A DNA stretch of 64,000 bases from assembly GCA_015832175.1 (NCBI GenBank), contig WJXW01000003.1:3410001-3474000 (forward strand). Direction: 5' to 3'. A program made the translations under genes and the position numbers. A model generated the notes under the pieces. It was not told where the DNA came from. It was given only the letters and a program-made list of their open reading frames with translations, and ran no database searches. Origin of the DNA: Paraphaeosphaeria minitans (Eukaryota; Ascomycota; Dothideomycetes; Pleosporales; Didymosphaeriaceae). Below are positions 22,276-31,782 of this stretch, piece by piece; position 1 is the first letter of the stretch; the number at the start of each line of letters is the position of its first letter.

Positions 22276-24892
22276 TCACCACGCATCCCCCCACCCCTCA
22301 TCCTCGTCTTCATTCTTCGTCGGCTCCACCTTCTTAACCTCCTTCTTCGGCTGCGCAACAACAACCCTCTTCACATTCGGCGCACTCGGCGTCCTAGCGA
22401 CGACCGGCGTCTTGGTCGCTGCACCCGCCTTACCCAAGCCCTTCGGCAGCGTCTTGGTGGCAGGTTTCTTCGCTTGGTTCTGCGCGGCCAGCCACCCTGC
22501 GAAATCAGGCTCGCCTTTGTCGTCGAAGTTCGTCGTTGCTGGCGCGGTAGACACGTTCGGTGCGCCCCACGGGTCGTCTTCTTCCTCCTGTTTCTTACCC
22601 GTGCTGCTGCTGCCGCCAAACGCATCGTCGTCTCCGAAACCGCCCCAGTCGCCGTCAAAGTCTTCCTCCGCATCGTGAAACGCGTCGACGGGGTGCGGAC
22701 TCACAATCGTTGGGATATCCGCAGCGGATTTGGTGAGCGCCATGCCCGGCCGCGATGACGGCGCAAGAGTAGGTTTGCTTGCGGTGGGTACCGCTGGTGG
22801 AGGCACGGATTGCGAACGCTGATCGGAACTGCCGTTGGTCGCGGCTCCGGTTTGCATTTGGCCGCTCGCGGCTGTGAGTTTATTTGTAAACGATGATATA
22901 GCCCATCCAGTCCAGGTGTTGTCATTGGCGGGGGTGCCCATGCGGGGCGCGGCGTTTCCACCGCTCGGAGAGGCGACTGATGGAGATGGGAGGACTGTGT
23001 CAGGCATTGTTGCGGTGTACTTTTTAATGCGGGCTATGTATATGTCCACTGTTTTCTGAGCTTGGTCGCGGATCATCTTCTCTTTATCGACGAGCGATGG
23101 GCACATGACGGGAAGTAGTTTTGAGGCACAGTCATCTTCGCTGAATAGGTCGGCTGTTGCGGAGAGCGCCATCAATGCAGCATTCCGAGCGTGGACGAAG
23201 GGATCTCGGAGTGAGCGTGCGAACGCAGCCGAGAGAACCTTGGCTCGGTTCTATTAAGTGTTAGCCCGTGGCTAATAAAAAGCTGTGGCGGTTACAACGA
23301 ACATTCGCTCCAAGATTCCGCGCGATCTTTCCTAGACAGATGGTTGTGTTTGTACGGATACCAGCCTGCTCATCATTCGCGGTTTTGGCAAGGTGTCTCA
23401 ATAGTTCGCCATTCACTACACGGTCCGAAAGCTTCGGCACGATGACTAGAACGGACTTGACAGTTTCTTCTCGTACAACAGGCGCAACGTCAGTGAAGCC
23501 GGTCACCTAACAGTGTTAACGCTGATGAACAGGATGGCGAAGGCGTGACGAACCAGTTGCGGGAAGATTTGATTGTTGACGATCTTCTGCGGCAGATGGT
23601 CGATCATTAAAGGAAGGTTGTTCAGTAAGCAGACACGGATTGCGCGGTCAGGGTTCGCGAACAACCGTACAACAACTGGTGTGATTTGCGTTTCGTACTC
23701 TTCGTCGGAAAGCTTAGCACCGATCTGCATGACAGTACTAAAGACCTTCGCCCCGCCTCCGCCGAACTCGACAGACTTTAGAAGTTCCGGCAGAACCTTC
23801 ATCTTGAAGAAGTCGGCGGGAAAGTCATCGGCGACCGCATCGAGCTTGCTGTAGCAGTGTTAGCACATGTAAGCATTCAAGACTGTGGCGTACGAACCCA
23901 AGGACCTCATTTCTCTCGTCCTCTGACTTGAGACCTATACTTTCAATGTCTTCGGTGACTTGGATCAAGGGTGTCTGGAAGAAGCCGCCTATCCGCTTTC
24001 CTTGGTCGAGGAACTGACCAACACTCATTCGCGATTTGGGATTGGGGTTCAGCAAGCGCTTGTAAGCCTGTTGCAAGGTCGGCGGTATGCTCTTCATCTG
24101 ACCAAGCTGATCACTTCCTTGGTAGCTGCCATTGAACACCTCAAAGATGAGAGTTCCAAAGTTGTACGAATCGATCGCATGCGTAGGGTACTGCTTTATG
24201 ACTTCCCAGCCTCCCTTTGATATCTCCGGAGCCATATATCGGTGCGCGTCCGGCATAAGACTTCCATAGGTGGGTAGTACCGAATCATCCTCCTTCACTG
24301 AGCTCAGGGTGTCGAACCCTCCCAGCTTCCACTCGCCACTCTCGCTGAAGAAGATCGACGCCGGCCGTATGCAGCCATGAATTGAAGTGGCTTCGGTGTT
24401 CACGAACTTGAGAGTCTTTGCGACGTTGTGCAACCCCCATTTCATCGTCTCTTCGGTGAGGCTCTTGCGCTTGACGTGCCAGCTGAGCGGACTCAGTCTT
24501 TCGGTTGCAATGTAAATGTATGCGTCTGTCTACATTCATTCAGCCTCATTCCACAGTATGCTCCATGTCCCTCCTACCTCTACTGTGTCCAAGACCTTCA
24601 CCACGCCTGGGTGGCGCAGGGTGCGCAGCTTGCGGAGCGCATTACGGGCGAGGGGCAATCGAGACTTGTTCGCGGACACGTCGAAAGAGAATATGCTACA
24701 CTTCGATCCGTCTTCCTAAGATATATCGTCAGTCGCAAGCCGAGTGGGAAAGGACGGCCTGGGCCATACTCGCTTTGTGCCATTGTACAAGGTCCAGATA
24801 GACTCGTCGATGTCGACGCGGTCGCCGAAGGTATACCCAAACGCAGGCCCCTTGGAAATGGCCGACGCCACGGCTGACTTGAGAAAGTCCAT
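22276..24892 (-). CDS. CEX1: SCY1-like pseudokinase with HEAT repeats (Cex1/SCYL1 type)
   Basis: Six exons (24892-24770, 24715-24578, 24529-23898, 23848-23554, 23506-23303, 23250-22276) give about 788 residues. Family members are catalytically inactive kinases linked to tRNA export and COPI/Golgi traffic. The N-terminus MDFLKSAVASAISKGPAFGY is typical. The kinase-like fold spans about 30-290, with a loop HGCIRPASIFF in place of the catalytic HRD and a GGFDTLS in place of DFG. HEAT repeats follow at about 300-540 (PELLKSVEFGGGGAKVF, TGFTDVAPVVREETVKSVL). The low-complexity tail is acidic, Trp-rich and Lys-rich, ending DEGWGDAW. Three introns use the donor GTTCGT. The exon 3/4 join was chosen to give EVLGKLDAVADDFP; a different pair of sites would change one residue. 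Confidence 0.88.
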
Positions 24893-25576
24893 GGCTTCGG
24901 TAGCAGAGGAGAGGCTGCACGCACACGATGCCCAGAATGTTGTTGCGGACTATTCTTGAGCGCACTGGCGCCTGTCTCCATGTGGCCACCCTCTGCCCTT
25001 TCTATTTTGGGCTACGATACGCGGGGCAAGCTCCAAGCTCCAAGCTCCCGCAGCCATCATCACCCGCACACGCGCAGACTAGTCTATCTCATCTTCATTC
25101 AACCACCCATCATCGCAGGCACAACTGTTGCGGCATACGCGTATGGTTTGGCGGCCTCGACGCGTCACGCGTTCGCGGCTTTGGGAAGGCTAAGGCATCC
25201 TCTGCGGCAATATCCTCTGCGGCAATATGTCGCGTTACATTGCCTACAATACAGCACTGTACGACGACATCTACTAACCTCAAGGACACGGCTTGGCTGA
25301 ACACATGAACGGTACGTAATGCTTGTTCTCTATTCAACTACCTGCCTCCATGATGCTTCTTCTGGTAAAAGGTCAAATCGCGCCTATGGCATCGAAAGAA
25401 GCCTCTGCTCAACGATGTGCTGTACAACTTTCAAGACTTAAAATATTCTGAACATGTTGCATACATGCAGTCGGATTTACATACACTTCCCGGATATTGG
25501 CTGACCAGTCGGGCTAGGATCCAGGTCCTTGCGACTTGTGAGTCAACGTTCCCGTCTTTTGTCACGAGGCAAAGCC
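24893..25576. other. Intergenic between two minus-strand genes
   Basis: Promoter of the CEX1-like gene and 3' flank of the proton-channel gene. It contains a 15-bp tandem duplication (TCCTCTGCGGCAATA type) at about 25198-25227. Frames on the plus strand at 24928-25308 have no recognisable content. Confidence 0.55.
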
Positions 25577-26266
25577 TCAGGTTGCAGGCCTTCTACGACG
25601 AAGCTCTTCTCTGAGGCCACTGTTTTCCTTCTCAAGAAGCTCGAGGCGTTGCTCTAGATCTGACATCTGCGCCTCTGCGCCGACGCTAATCTCGTCGACG
25701 ATCTTCACGACGCGCAGCAAACGCAGAATAACGATGAGGGATGCCACTTCCTCCTCCACGCCTTGCAAACTGATCTCAAAGATGAAAGATACCACGATGA
25801 TCGCGGCGTCAAACATATGAAATTTGGACTTGAAGTACCTGCACACATGCTGGTCAACATGGGCTGAAATGGAATGAGTGGATGGCCGACTCACGCTGTC
25901 CTAAATGCCCATACCGAAGCAAGCAACTCGAGCATGAAGAGCGTGGAGAAGACCAGGCTGACGTGTTTGAATGCTTCAAGAGCAGTGTCTGCCTTGGGCG
26001 TTTTGCGGTCGCACGTCTCCAGGCTTATCACGATGTCTACGATGCACGGTGAGCTTGTTGTCTTCAGCGATGCTTCAACGGTTGGTTTGCGTACCGGCAA
26101 ACATGCAGCCGACATCAAGAGCCACAAGCAGTAAGACTGAATAGTGGAATGCTCTAGTAGAAAAGAAGCGAACGAGTTTGTCACGGAGGATTGACGTTGA
26201 TTTGTCTAATTCACCGGTGGGCTCGTGCGGCGGCTCATGTGTGCGCAGCAAAGGAGAGGAAGACAT
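25577..26266 (-). CDS. Voltage-gated proton channel, Hv1 type
   Basis: Three exons (26266-26095, 26036-25895, 25838-25577) with introns of 58 and 56 nt give 191 residues, a voltage-sensor domain plus C-terminal coiled coil and no pore module, as in Hv1. S1 is about 42-63 (SVLLLVALDVGCMFADIV), with Asp51 at the place of the selectivity Asp (human D112). S2 contains Glu94. S3 contains Asp115 in MFDAAIIVVSF (human D174). S4 is ILRLLRVVKIVDEI with Arg144, Arg147 and Lys150 at the positions of the three human arginines. The tail MSDLEQRLELLEKENSGLRE is a coiled coil that would support dimers. Hv1 channels extrude protons across the plasma membrane on depolarisation. The usual S4 signature RxWRxxR is RLLRVVK here. 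It is divergent from the next gene. Confidence 0.85.
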
Positions 26267-26694
26267 GGTCGAGCTCAAGCGGAGCGTCTCTTGTGAAGGA
26301 TAGTTTCGAAGTTTGGCACGAGTTTCAAAGAATTGCCGCCAACATGCATATATACAAACGACGAAGTCTACGGGGTCGCGCTCATCTCTGGTGCCTGGGT
26401 TTGTGGAGCTGGGCTTACATAACCGCTGCACGGCCCCGGGAAGCTTGCATCATTTACTTCATGTGAGCCTCACCTCGTATAGTAACCCATTCCGTTACAG
26501 CGACACATCGACTTGGAATCCAAGACTACATATCGCGACGCGACTAATTTGGCGCGCGTCATCAAGCCCACTGCGAGCTCCATCGCCCAGATACATCACT
26601 AGCCCCAACATACCAGCCTTGTAGGTCGCGCCAACTGCCCACGGCTACCTTCACTTCTGACTCGGCCACAGGCACCTTCACTTCGTTTGCAGCC
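26267..26694. promoter_or_regulatory. Shared divergent promoter of the Hv1-type and Pab2-type genes
   Basis: A 428-bp gap between divergent start codons, with no convincing gene. A CT-rich leader precedes the plus-strand start at 26695. No specific binding site is claimed. Confidence 0.4.
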
Positions 26695-27782
26695 ATGTCC
26701 GACCGCGACCACGATTTAGACCACGAGCAGAACGATCGTCGCTACGATGACGACCGTCTCGAAGGTCGCCTTGACGACCGCATCGACGACCGCACCGACG
26801 ACAGAGCGCCCGAGGGTGAACAGAACGACGAGGTACGGAGGCATGACAGGCGCATCGCTCGCAGAAGGATAAAAGCTTCCATTGTTTATCATCTGCTCGT
26901 GAATTGCGACCGCGACATCTTTCTTCAGTGACTCAAGCTAACACAGCCGCCCAGGAAATCGACGCGATGAAGCGCCGAGTTCTCGAGATGGAGGAGGAAG
27001 CCGCAAAGCTGCGTCAGATGCAGCAAAGCTCCGACATGGAACGCCACGACCTGCGCGAGAACAGGGAAGACGTCGACGCGCGAAGCGTCTTCGTCGGCAA
27101 CGTGGACTACGGCGCATCGCCCGAGGAGATACAGGCGCACTTCCAAGAGTGCGGCAGCATAAATCGCGTCACCATTCTCCTAGACAAGTTCACGGGGCAT
27201 CCCAAAGGGTCAGTCTTCCCATACCAAGAGGTGGTTTTTCTTTGATTGTTCATTCGGCGGGCGGGTGCGCGCAAAGGCACAGTCAGGCGCGCAAGAGGTC
27301 GCACACGCATGTTTCACTGAAGCTTGACTCACCCACCACTTACTGTTGTCATGTATCGCTGGGGTTCTTTCGCTACCTGGCAAGAGTTTGGCAGAAAGAT
27401 CCGGACAAACGCTAATGAGCGTATGCAGGTATGCGTATGTGGAGTTCACCGAACCCAATCTCGTCGAGCAGGCGCTCGTGCTAAACGACAGCATGTTCCG
27501 CGGCCGCAACCTCAAGGTATGTCAACCGCGGACCCCACAGTACGAACACAGCTGATCATCACGCAGGTCGTACCAAAGCGCACCAACCTCCCTGGCATGT
27601 CCAGGGGCCGTGGCGGCGGTCGTGGCGGCGGTGGAGGCCGCGGAGGAGGAGGGGGCTACGGTGGTCGCGGCTCTCCCTACGGCGGACGCGGTGGCGGCGG
27701 TGGTGGTGGCTACGGTGCTCCCCGCGGCGGCGGCTACCGCGGCGGCTACCGCCCCCGGGCACAGGGATACCGTCCCTACTAG
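26695..27782 (+). CDS. PAB2: Nuclear poly(A)-binding protein, PABPN1/Pab2 type
   Basis: Four exons (26695-26832, 26955-27208, 27429-27516, 27567-27782) give 231 residues. The order of parts is that of PABPN1/Pab2. An Asp/Arg-rich N-terminus comes first, then a short coiled coil ([19 protein letters not shown]). One RRM at about 80-160 has RNP2 SVFVGNVDY and RNP1 KGYAYVEF. An Arg/Gly-rich tail ([15 protein letters not shown] and repeats) of the type methylated by arginine methyltransferases ends in QGYRPY. These proteins bind nascent poly(A) tails in the nucleus and act in polyadenylation and RNA decay. Exon 3 was fixed by rebuilding GHPKGYAYVEF across the join. Introns 1 and 2 (122 and 220 nt) are long for this window. 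Confidence 0.92.
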
Positions 27783-28511
27783 GCGAGGGCACCCTCCAAC
27801 CAGGTGACCACGCTGTGCGGACAGCGCATGTATCTTTATCGACCGGAACGTGGTGTATGGGCGGGCGAGCAGGCAGATTGCAACTCTACGGAGCTGGTGT
27901 TCGAACTCTTGCAATGGTTATGCACTGGGCATGTATTATATCGGATCAGCAAAAACACCATTTCTAGGTTTTGTTGCCTCGGCATGTGGCGTGGGGTGGA
28001 AGAAAGACCTAGATCTTTCGGAGGAAGGAAGACGGCTATTTGGCTTGGCTTGGAGATATCGAGGACTCGGAGGCAGGCGTGTTTAAGTTCGTATGCGGAC
28101 AACACTGGTATTGATTAATTCTCATGCGGCGGCTTATTAGGTCTGCTCGCACACAAATTCTCCAGCGTGCTAAGTCGTTGAAGTTTTGCAATGTGAAAAA
28201 AGGCCGTACTATTATGTGCAGAGTGGTATCAGTCCATCCTTCCTCGAGTGGCCAGCAGAGGGGGGAAATCCCCGCGAGACCACCGTTATGTCGCCGCCGT
28301 TAAACGCCAAAACCCGTCTTCCGGCGCCGTGCCATGAGTCCGTATCGCCGTGTGGATCGTGCCAAGAATATAGAAGAAGAACCGTCTGTCGACGGTCAAA
28401 CCCTCCTCCTTGGTCAAAAAGCAAACTGCCCTGCTCGGCCTGCGCTCCGTCCATCGCGAGCGCCGAAGCACCGCCCACCCCTCGCTCGCTCGCACACCCA
28501 AGGCTACACCC
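27783..28511. other. Convergent 3' intergenic region
   Basis: Between the stop codons of the Pab2-type gene (plus) and UBC9 (minus). No gene seen; open frames here are short or lie antisense to the neighbours. Confidence 0.6.
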
Positions 28512-29111
28512 TTACGGCGCGGGATTCTCCTTGACAATCGTCCGAATCTTCTTCTCGTACGCGACCTTGTCCTTCTTGAAGAGATTGAACGCGTCGGCCT
28601 GCGCGGGGGACTCGGGGTTCGGCTCGTCGAGCAGCGACTGGATGCCGAGCAGGATCTCCTTGATGGTGATGGCGGGCTTCCAGCCCTCGTCTTCGTTGAG
28701 GATGGAGAGGCAGACGGTGCCCGATGGGTAGACGTTGGGGTGGAAGAGGGGAGGCGTGAATTTGCATTTGGGGGGCTTCGTGGGGTACTCTGTTGCCTCG
28801 CTCGTCAGTCTTGGTTGGGAGGAACTTGCGAGGGGGGTTTTTTGGGGAGGGTACGTGCCTTCGGGAAATGTGACTTCGAGCTTGAACAAGCCGCCCTCCC
28901 AGATGGTCTTCTCCTTGCCGGGAACGCCGACTTCCCACTTCTTGAGGTCCATCATGCCTGCCGAGTTGCGCGCGGGTTTGGCAAAGAAGCCGAACGGGTG
29001 GTCGCGCCGCCACTGCTTCCTGTGCGGTGTGAGCTGTGTGTCTTGCGATTGCGCGACTGTTTGCGGTGTGGCTCACCTCTCCTCCGAGAGCCGGTTCATG
29101 CACAGCGACAT
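28512..29111 (-). CDS. UBC9: SUMO-conjugating enzyme E2
   Basis: Three exons (29111-29077, 29019-28859, 28789-28512) give 157 residues, the normal Ubc9 length. The N-terminus is [20 protein letters not shown], and the catalytic Cys92 sits in [18 protein letters not shown]. Ubc9 transfers SUMO to target lysines in the nucleus. The second intron (28858-28790, 69 nt) begins with GC rather than GT: splicing GAAG to AGTAC rebuilds the universally conserved [18 protein letters not shown] branch-point sequence lies about 20 nt before its CAG acceptor. If retained, the 69 nt stay open and would insert 23 residues (starting [13 protein letters not shown]). The gene lies divergent to PEX19, with a possible extra exon between them. 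Confidence 0.94.
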
Positions 29112-29244
29112 GGTTGCGAGGCTGCGCGCAGCACAAAACTTTCCGGGAAGCGCGTGCCTGGATGTAAATCGGGCTCGCGCAAGTTCGTAAGTGGTGGAGC
29201 GAGTTCGGCGGGGAGAAGGTGAGCTGTCTATCTACTGGCTGTTG

Positions 29245-29436
29245 TCGGTAGAGCAGCCCCACTGACTGAGATGCAGCGCTTTGACCAAGTCAACTTGTCT
29301 TGTAGAGCTGACGAAGCTGCCAATTGTGTATAGTACTTGGACCTGTTCTCGCAAGGACTCGATCTCAGAATCCTTCTGTTGCAGAGCAGCTCGATGGTCT
29401 TTGAGTGCTGGACTGTCGGAATTTCCGGCCCTCTAG
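29245..29436 (-). other. Possible coding exon with coiled-coil content, unassigned
   Basis: On the minus strand a frame without its own ATG follows a CTAG acceptor-like site and reads to a TAG at 29245-29247. It contains ALQQKDSEIESLREQVQVLY, a plausible coiled coil, then SFVSSTRQVDLVKALHL. It looks like the last exon of a small gene whose upstream exons (within 29440-29720) I could not join with confidence. It may also be chance. Confidence 0.25.
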
Positions 29437-29844
29437 CCATGAGCGTCTTTGACACGTGAGGACGGAGAAGTGGTCCTTCTTGAAAACCGGTCGAAACATC
29501 CTAGTATGCGAGTGCAGAGTAAGCAAGTAAAATATCGTGATGCTAGTGAGTATTGCAGAAGAATGTGAGGAATAAGACCAAGCTTTAAGTAAGACGCATT
29601 CGCGCCAGCACTGAGAGCTTTGGCAAGGTGAGTGCAAGTGACGAGCAGCAGCCTCGCGCCACAAAAGAAGTGGCTGGAACGATCGCTGGTGTCCTGCCGC
29701 CTGCCCTGCCCCACTCAAGACAGCCCCGCAAATGGCCGAGGTCTGGCGCGGAGACGTGCATACGGCTTTCCAGCAAGTTTAGTAGGCCCTATAGTAGTCA
29801 CCCCAGATCCTGTCACCATTGTATCTGTATACGCGCAACTGAAG

Positions 29845-30925
29845 ATGGCGCATGTTCCAGAGAAACAGAGCGACGCGGTAAAGGTGGAAGACGCGCCCAA
29901 GGCTGCGCCACAAGTGCAGGACGACATCGCATCTGATCCCGAGGAAGACGACCTCTCAGACCTCGACGGTTGGTAGCATGACTCCATCCAGCATGCCGGT
30001 TTCTGACAACAATCACAGACGTCCTAGACGAGTTCTCAAACGTGAACATCAAGAGCGACTCCAAGGTCCCCTCCGCAGCCCCAACATCCTCCGGTCCCGG
30101 CAGGCCAGAACGCCCCCCGCACGACCCCGCCGAGACCTTGGTAGAAGACCAGAATGAGTTCGAGAAGGAGCTGCAGAAGCAGATGGAGTCGCTGCTCGGG
30201 CAGGAAGGCTTTCCCAAAGAGTTCCAGGACCTGATGAAGGAGATGGACCAGGCGGTGGGCGAGGATCCCCGGGCTGCTCTTGGGGGAGCGTCTGGCGCGG
30301 CAGCACCCAGCGCAAACTCCGGCAAGGCTGCGGGCGAGGCTGCGACCAAAGGCGACCAGTCGTTCCAGGAGTCGATACGCAAGACCATGAATCGCATGCA
30401 GGAGTCTGGAGACGCTGCGGGCGCCGCTGCGGCTGCGTCGTCCGACGATGACATCCTTGCGCAGATGCTGAAGGAGATGGAGTCTGGCAACTTTGGCGGC
30501 GGTGAGGGGAACGAGGAGGATTTCAGCAAGATACTGCAGGGCATGATGGAGCAGTTGACGAACAAGGACATCATGTATGAGCCCATGAAGGAGCTGAATG
30601 ACAAGTTCCCGGCATGGATGGAAGCGAACAAGGACAGCAAGATAGATGCGGCTGACTGGAAGCGGTATGAGGAGCAAGCACGGCTGGCGAAAGAAATTGT
30701 AGACAAGTTCGAGACCAAGGGCTACTCGGACGAGAGCGCGCAAGACCGAGCGTACATTGTTGGAAGGATGACAAAGGTAAGCTGGTCGTGTACATTTACA
30801 TTGTGAAACATGCTAACAACTGTCAGATGCAAGAAGCTGGCACTCCGCCGCCCGATCTTGTCGGCGACATGAACGCAGCGCAAGAAGCCATGGCGGAGTT
30901 GGACCAAGGCTGCCCGACACAGTAA
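29845..30925 (+). CDS. PEX19: Peroxisomal membrane-protein import receptor Pex19
   Basis: Three exons (29845-29968, 30019-30776, 30827-30925) with two 50-nt introns give 326 residues. Pex19 is the farnesylated chaperone that delivers membrane proteins to Pex3 on peroxisomes. The first join rebuilds DLSDLDDVLDEFSNV, the N-terminal Pex3-binding region. The central helices (FEKELQKQMESLLGQE) and the C-terminal cargo-binding domain (YEPMKELNDKFPAWMEANKD, YEEQARLAKEIVDKFE) follow. The protein ends in CPTQ, a CaaX farnesylation box with Cys323. The first intron uses the donor GTTGGT. A Ser/Ala-rich stretch at about 125-190 is low complexity. Assignment is firm. Confidence 0.94.
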
Positions 30926-31078
30926 AAGCTCATAGTCTGCCCTTCTTGATACCCAGCAAATGTACATGCGCCAGATACCATGCCCATTACTCTTCAAAAG
31001 AAAACCCCAAATTCAGTGAATGCCTATTCGTGACAGCCTTATCCAGCATGGCACTGGAAGCTCCTGCGCTGATCGCTC

Positions 31079-31782
31079 TCAGCTCATATCCATCGCGTCT
31101 GCGTCGGGGATATCCTCGAAGCCCGCGCTCGCATTCTGACGAAATTCCTGCCGCCACCGATGTTGCTGCCGCAAAGTCGACACGTCTGTGTACTCCATGA
31201 ACAGCTGATCGTAGTCCTCGTCATCGCTACCGTAGTGCGGCGACGCGTCCTGCTCCTCCATCGACGCGATCAACTCCTGCATCTCGCGCTCCTCCTGCGC
31301 AAGCACGTAGTCAGCCTCCTCCATCTCCTGCTCCGGCAACGATGCGAGCTCCTCCATCTCCTCTTCAATCTTGTCATCGTGGACCTGAGGCGCCTGGCAC
31401 GCCTTCTCGGCTTCCCAACGCTTCTGCTCGGACATGTGGTCTAGGTGTTGAATCTGCTTGGAATTAGCGAATGCACGTGTGGTTGCCGTATCGCGATGCG
31501 TACCTGTTCGCCCCTCGCATCCCACTTCTTGTCGTCCCTACCTTTCTGCACTCGCTTGAAGAACATGTCACGTCTCCGCTTCGTCGCAGCATCACGCGTC
31601 TGGATGATCGGGTTCGGCTTGAACGCGCGCTGGGGCGCCGTGAATTTCGGTTCGCTCTGCATTGAGGTAGGCATGCTGAATTGGAACGGGCGCGGAGCCG
31701 CATTTGCGGACCGCTCGGATAGTGGCGAGGGCCGGGGCGGCATGTAGTGATGTTGGGGGTAGAAGGTGCTGGTGGCGAGCAT
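31079..31782 (-). CDS. Conserved-looking fungal protein of unknown function
   Basis: Two exons (31782-31504 and 31453-31079) around a 50-nt intron give 217 residues. The N-terminus MLATSTFYPQHHYMPPRPSP is Pro/Ser-rich, followed by a basic stretch (RDAATKRRRDMFFKRVQKGR) with nuclear-localisation character. The second half is strongly acidic and helical (EEEMEELASLPEQEMEEADY) and ends DADAMDMS. I recognise no named domain. The basic-then-acidic layout, with good splice signals and steady codon use, makes a real gene likely. The acceptor could lie three bases earlier, adding one Gln. It converges on PEX19. Confidence 0.7.

Noticed and set aside
22010..22758. Plus-strand frames of 222 and 170 codons
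   Set aside because: They are antisense to the low-complexity C-terminal exon of the CEX1-like gene, whose protein is clearly recognisable.
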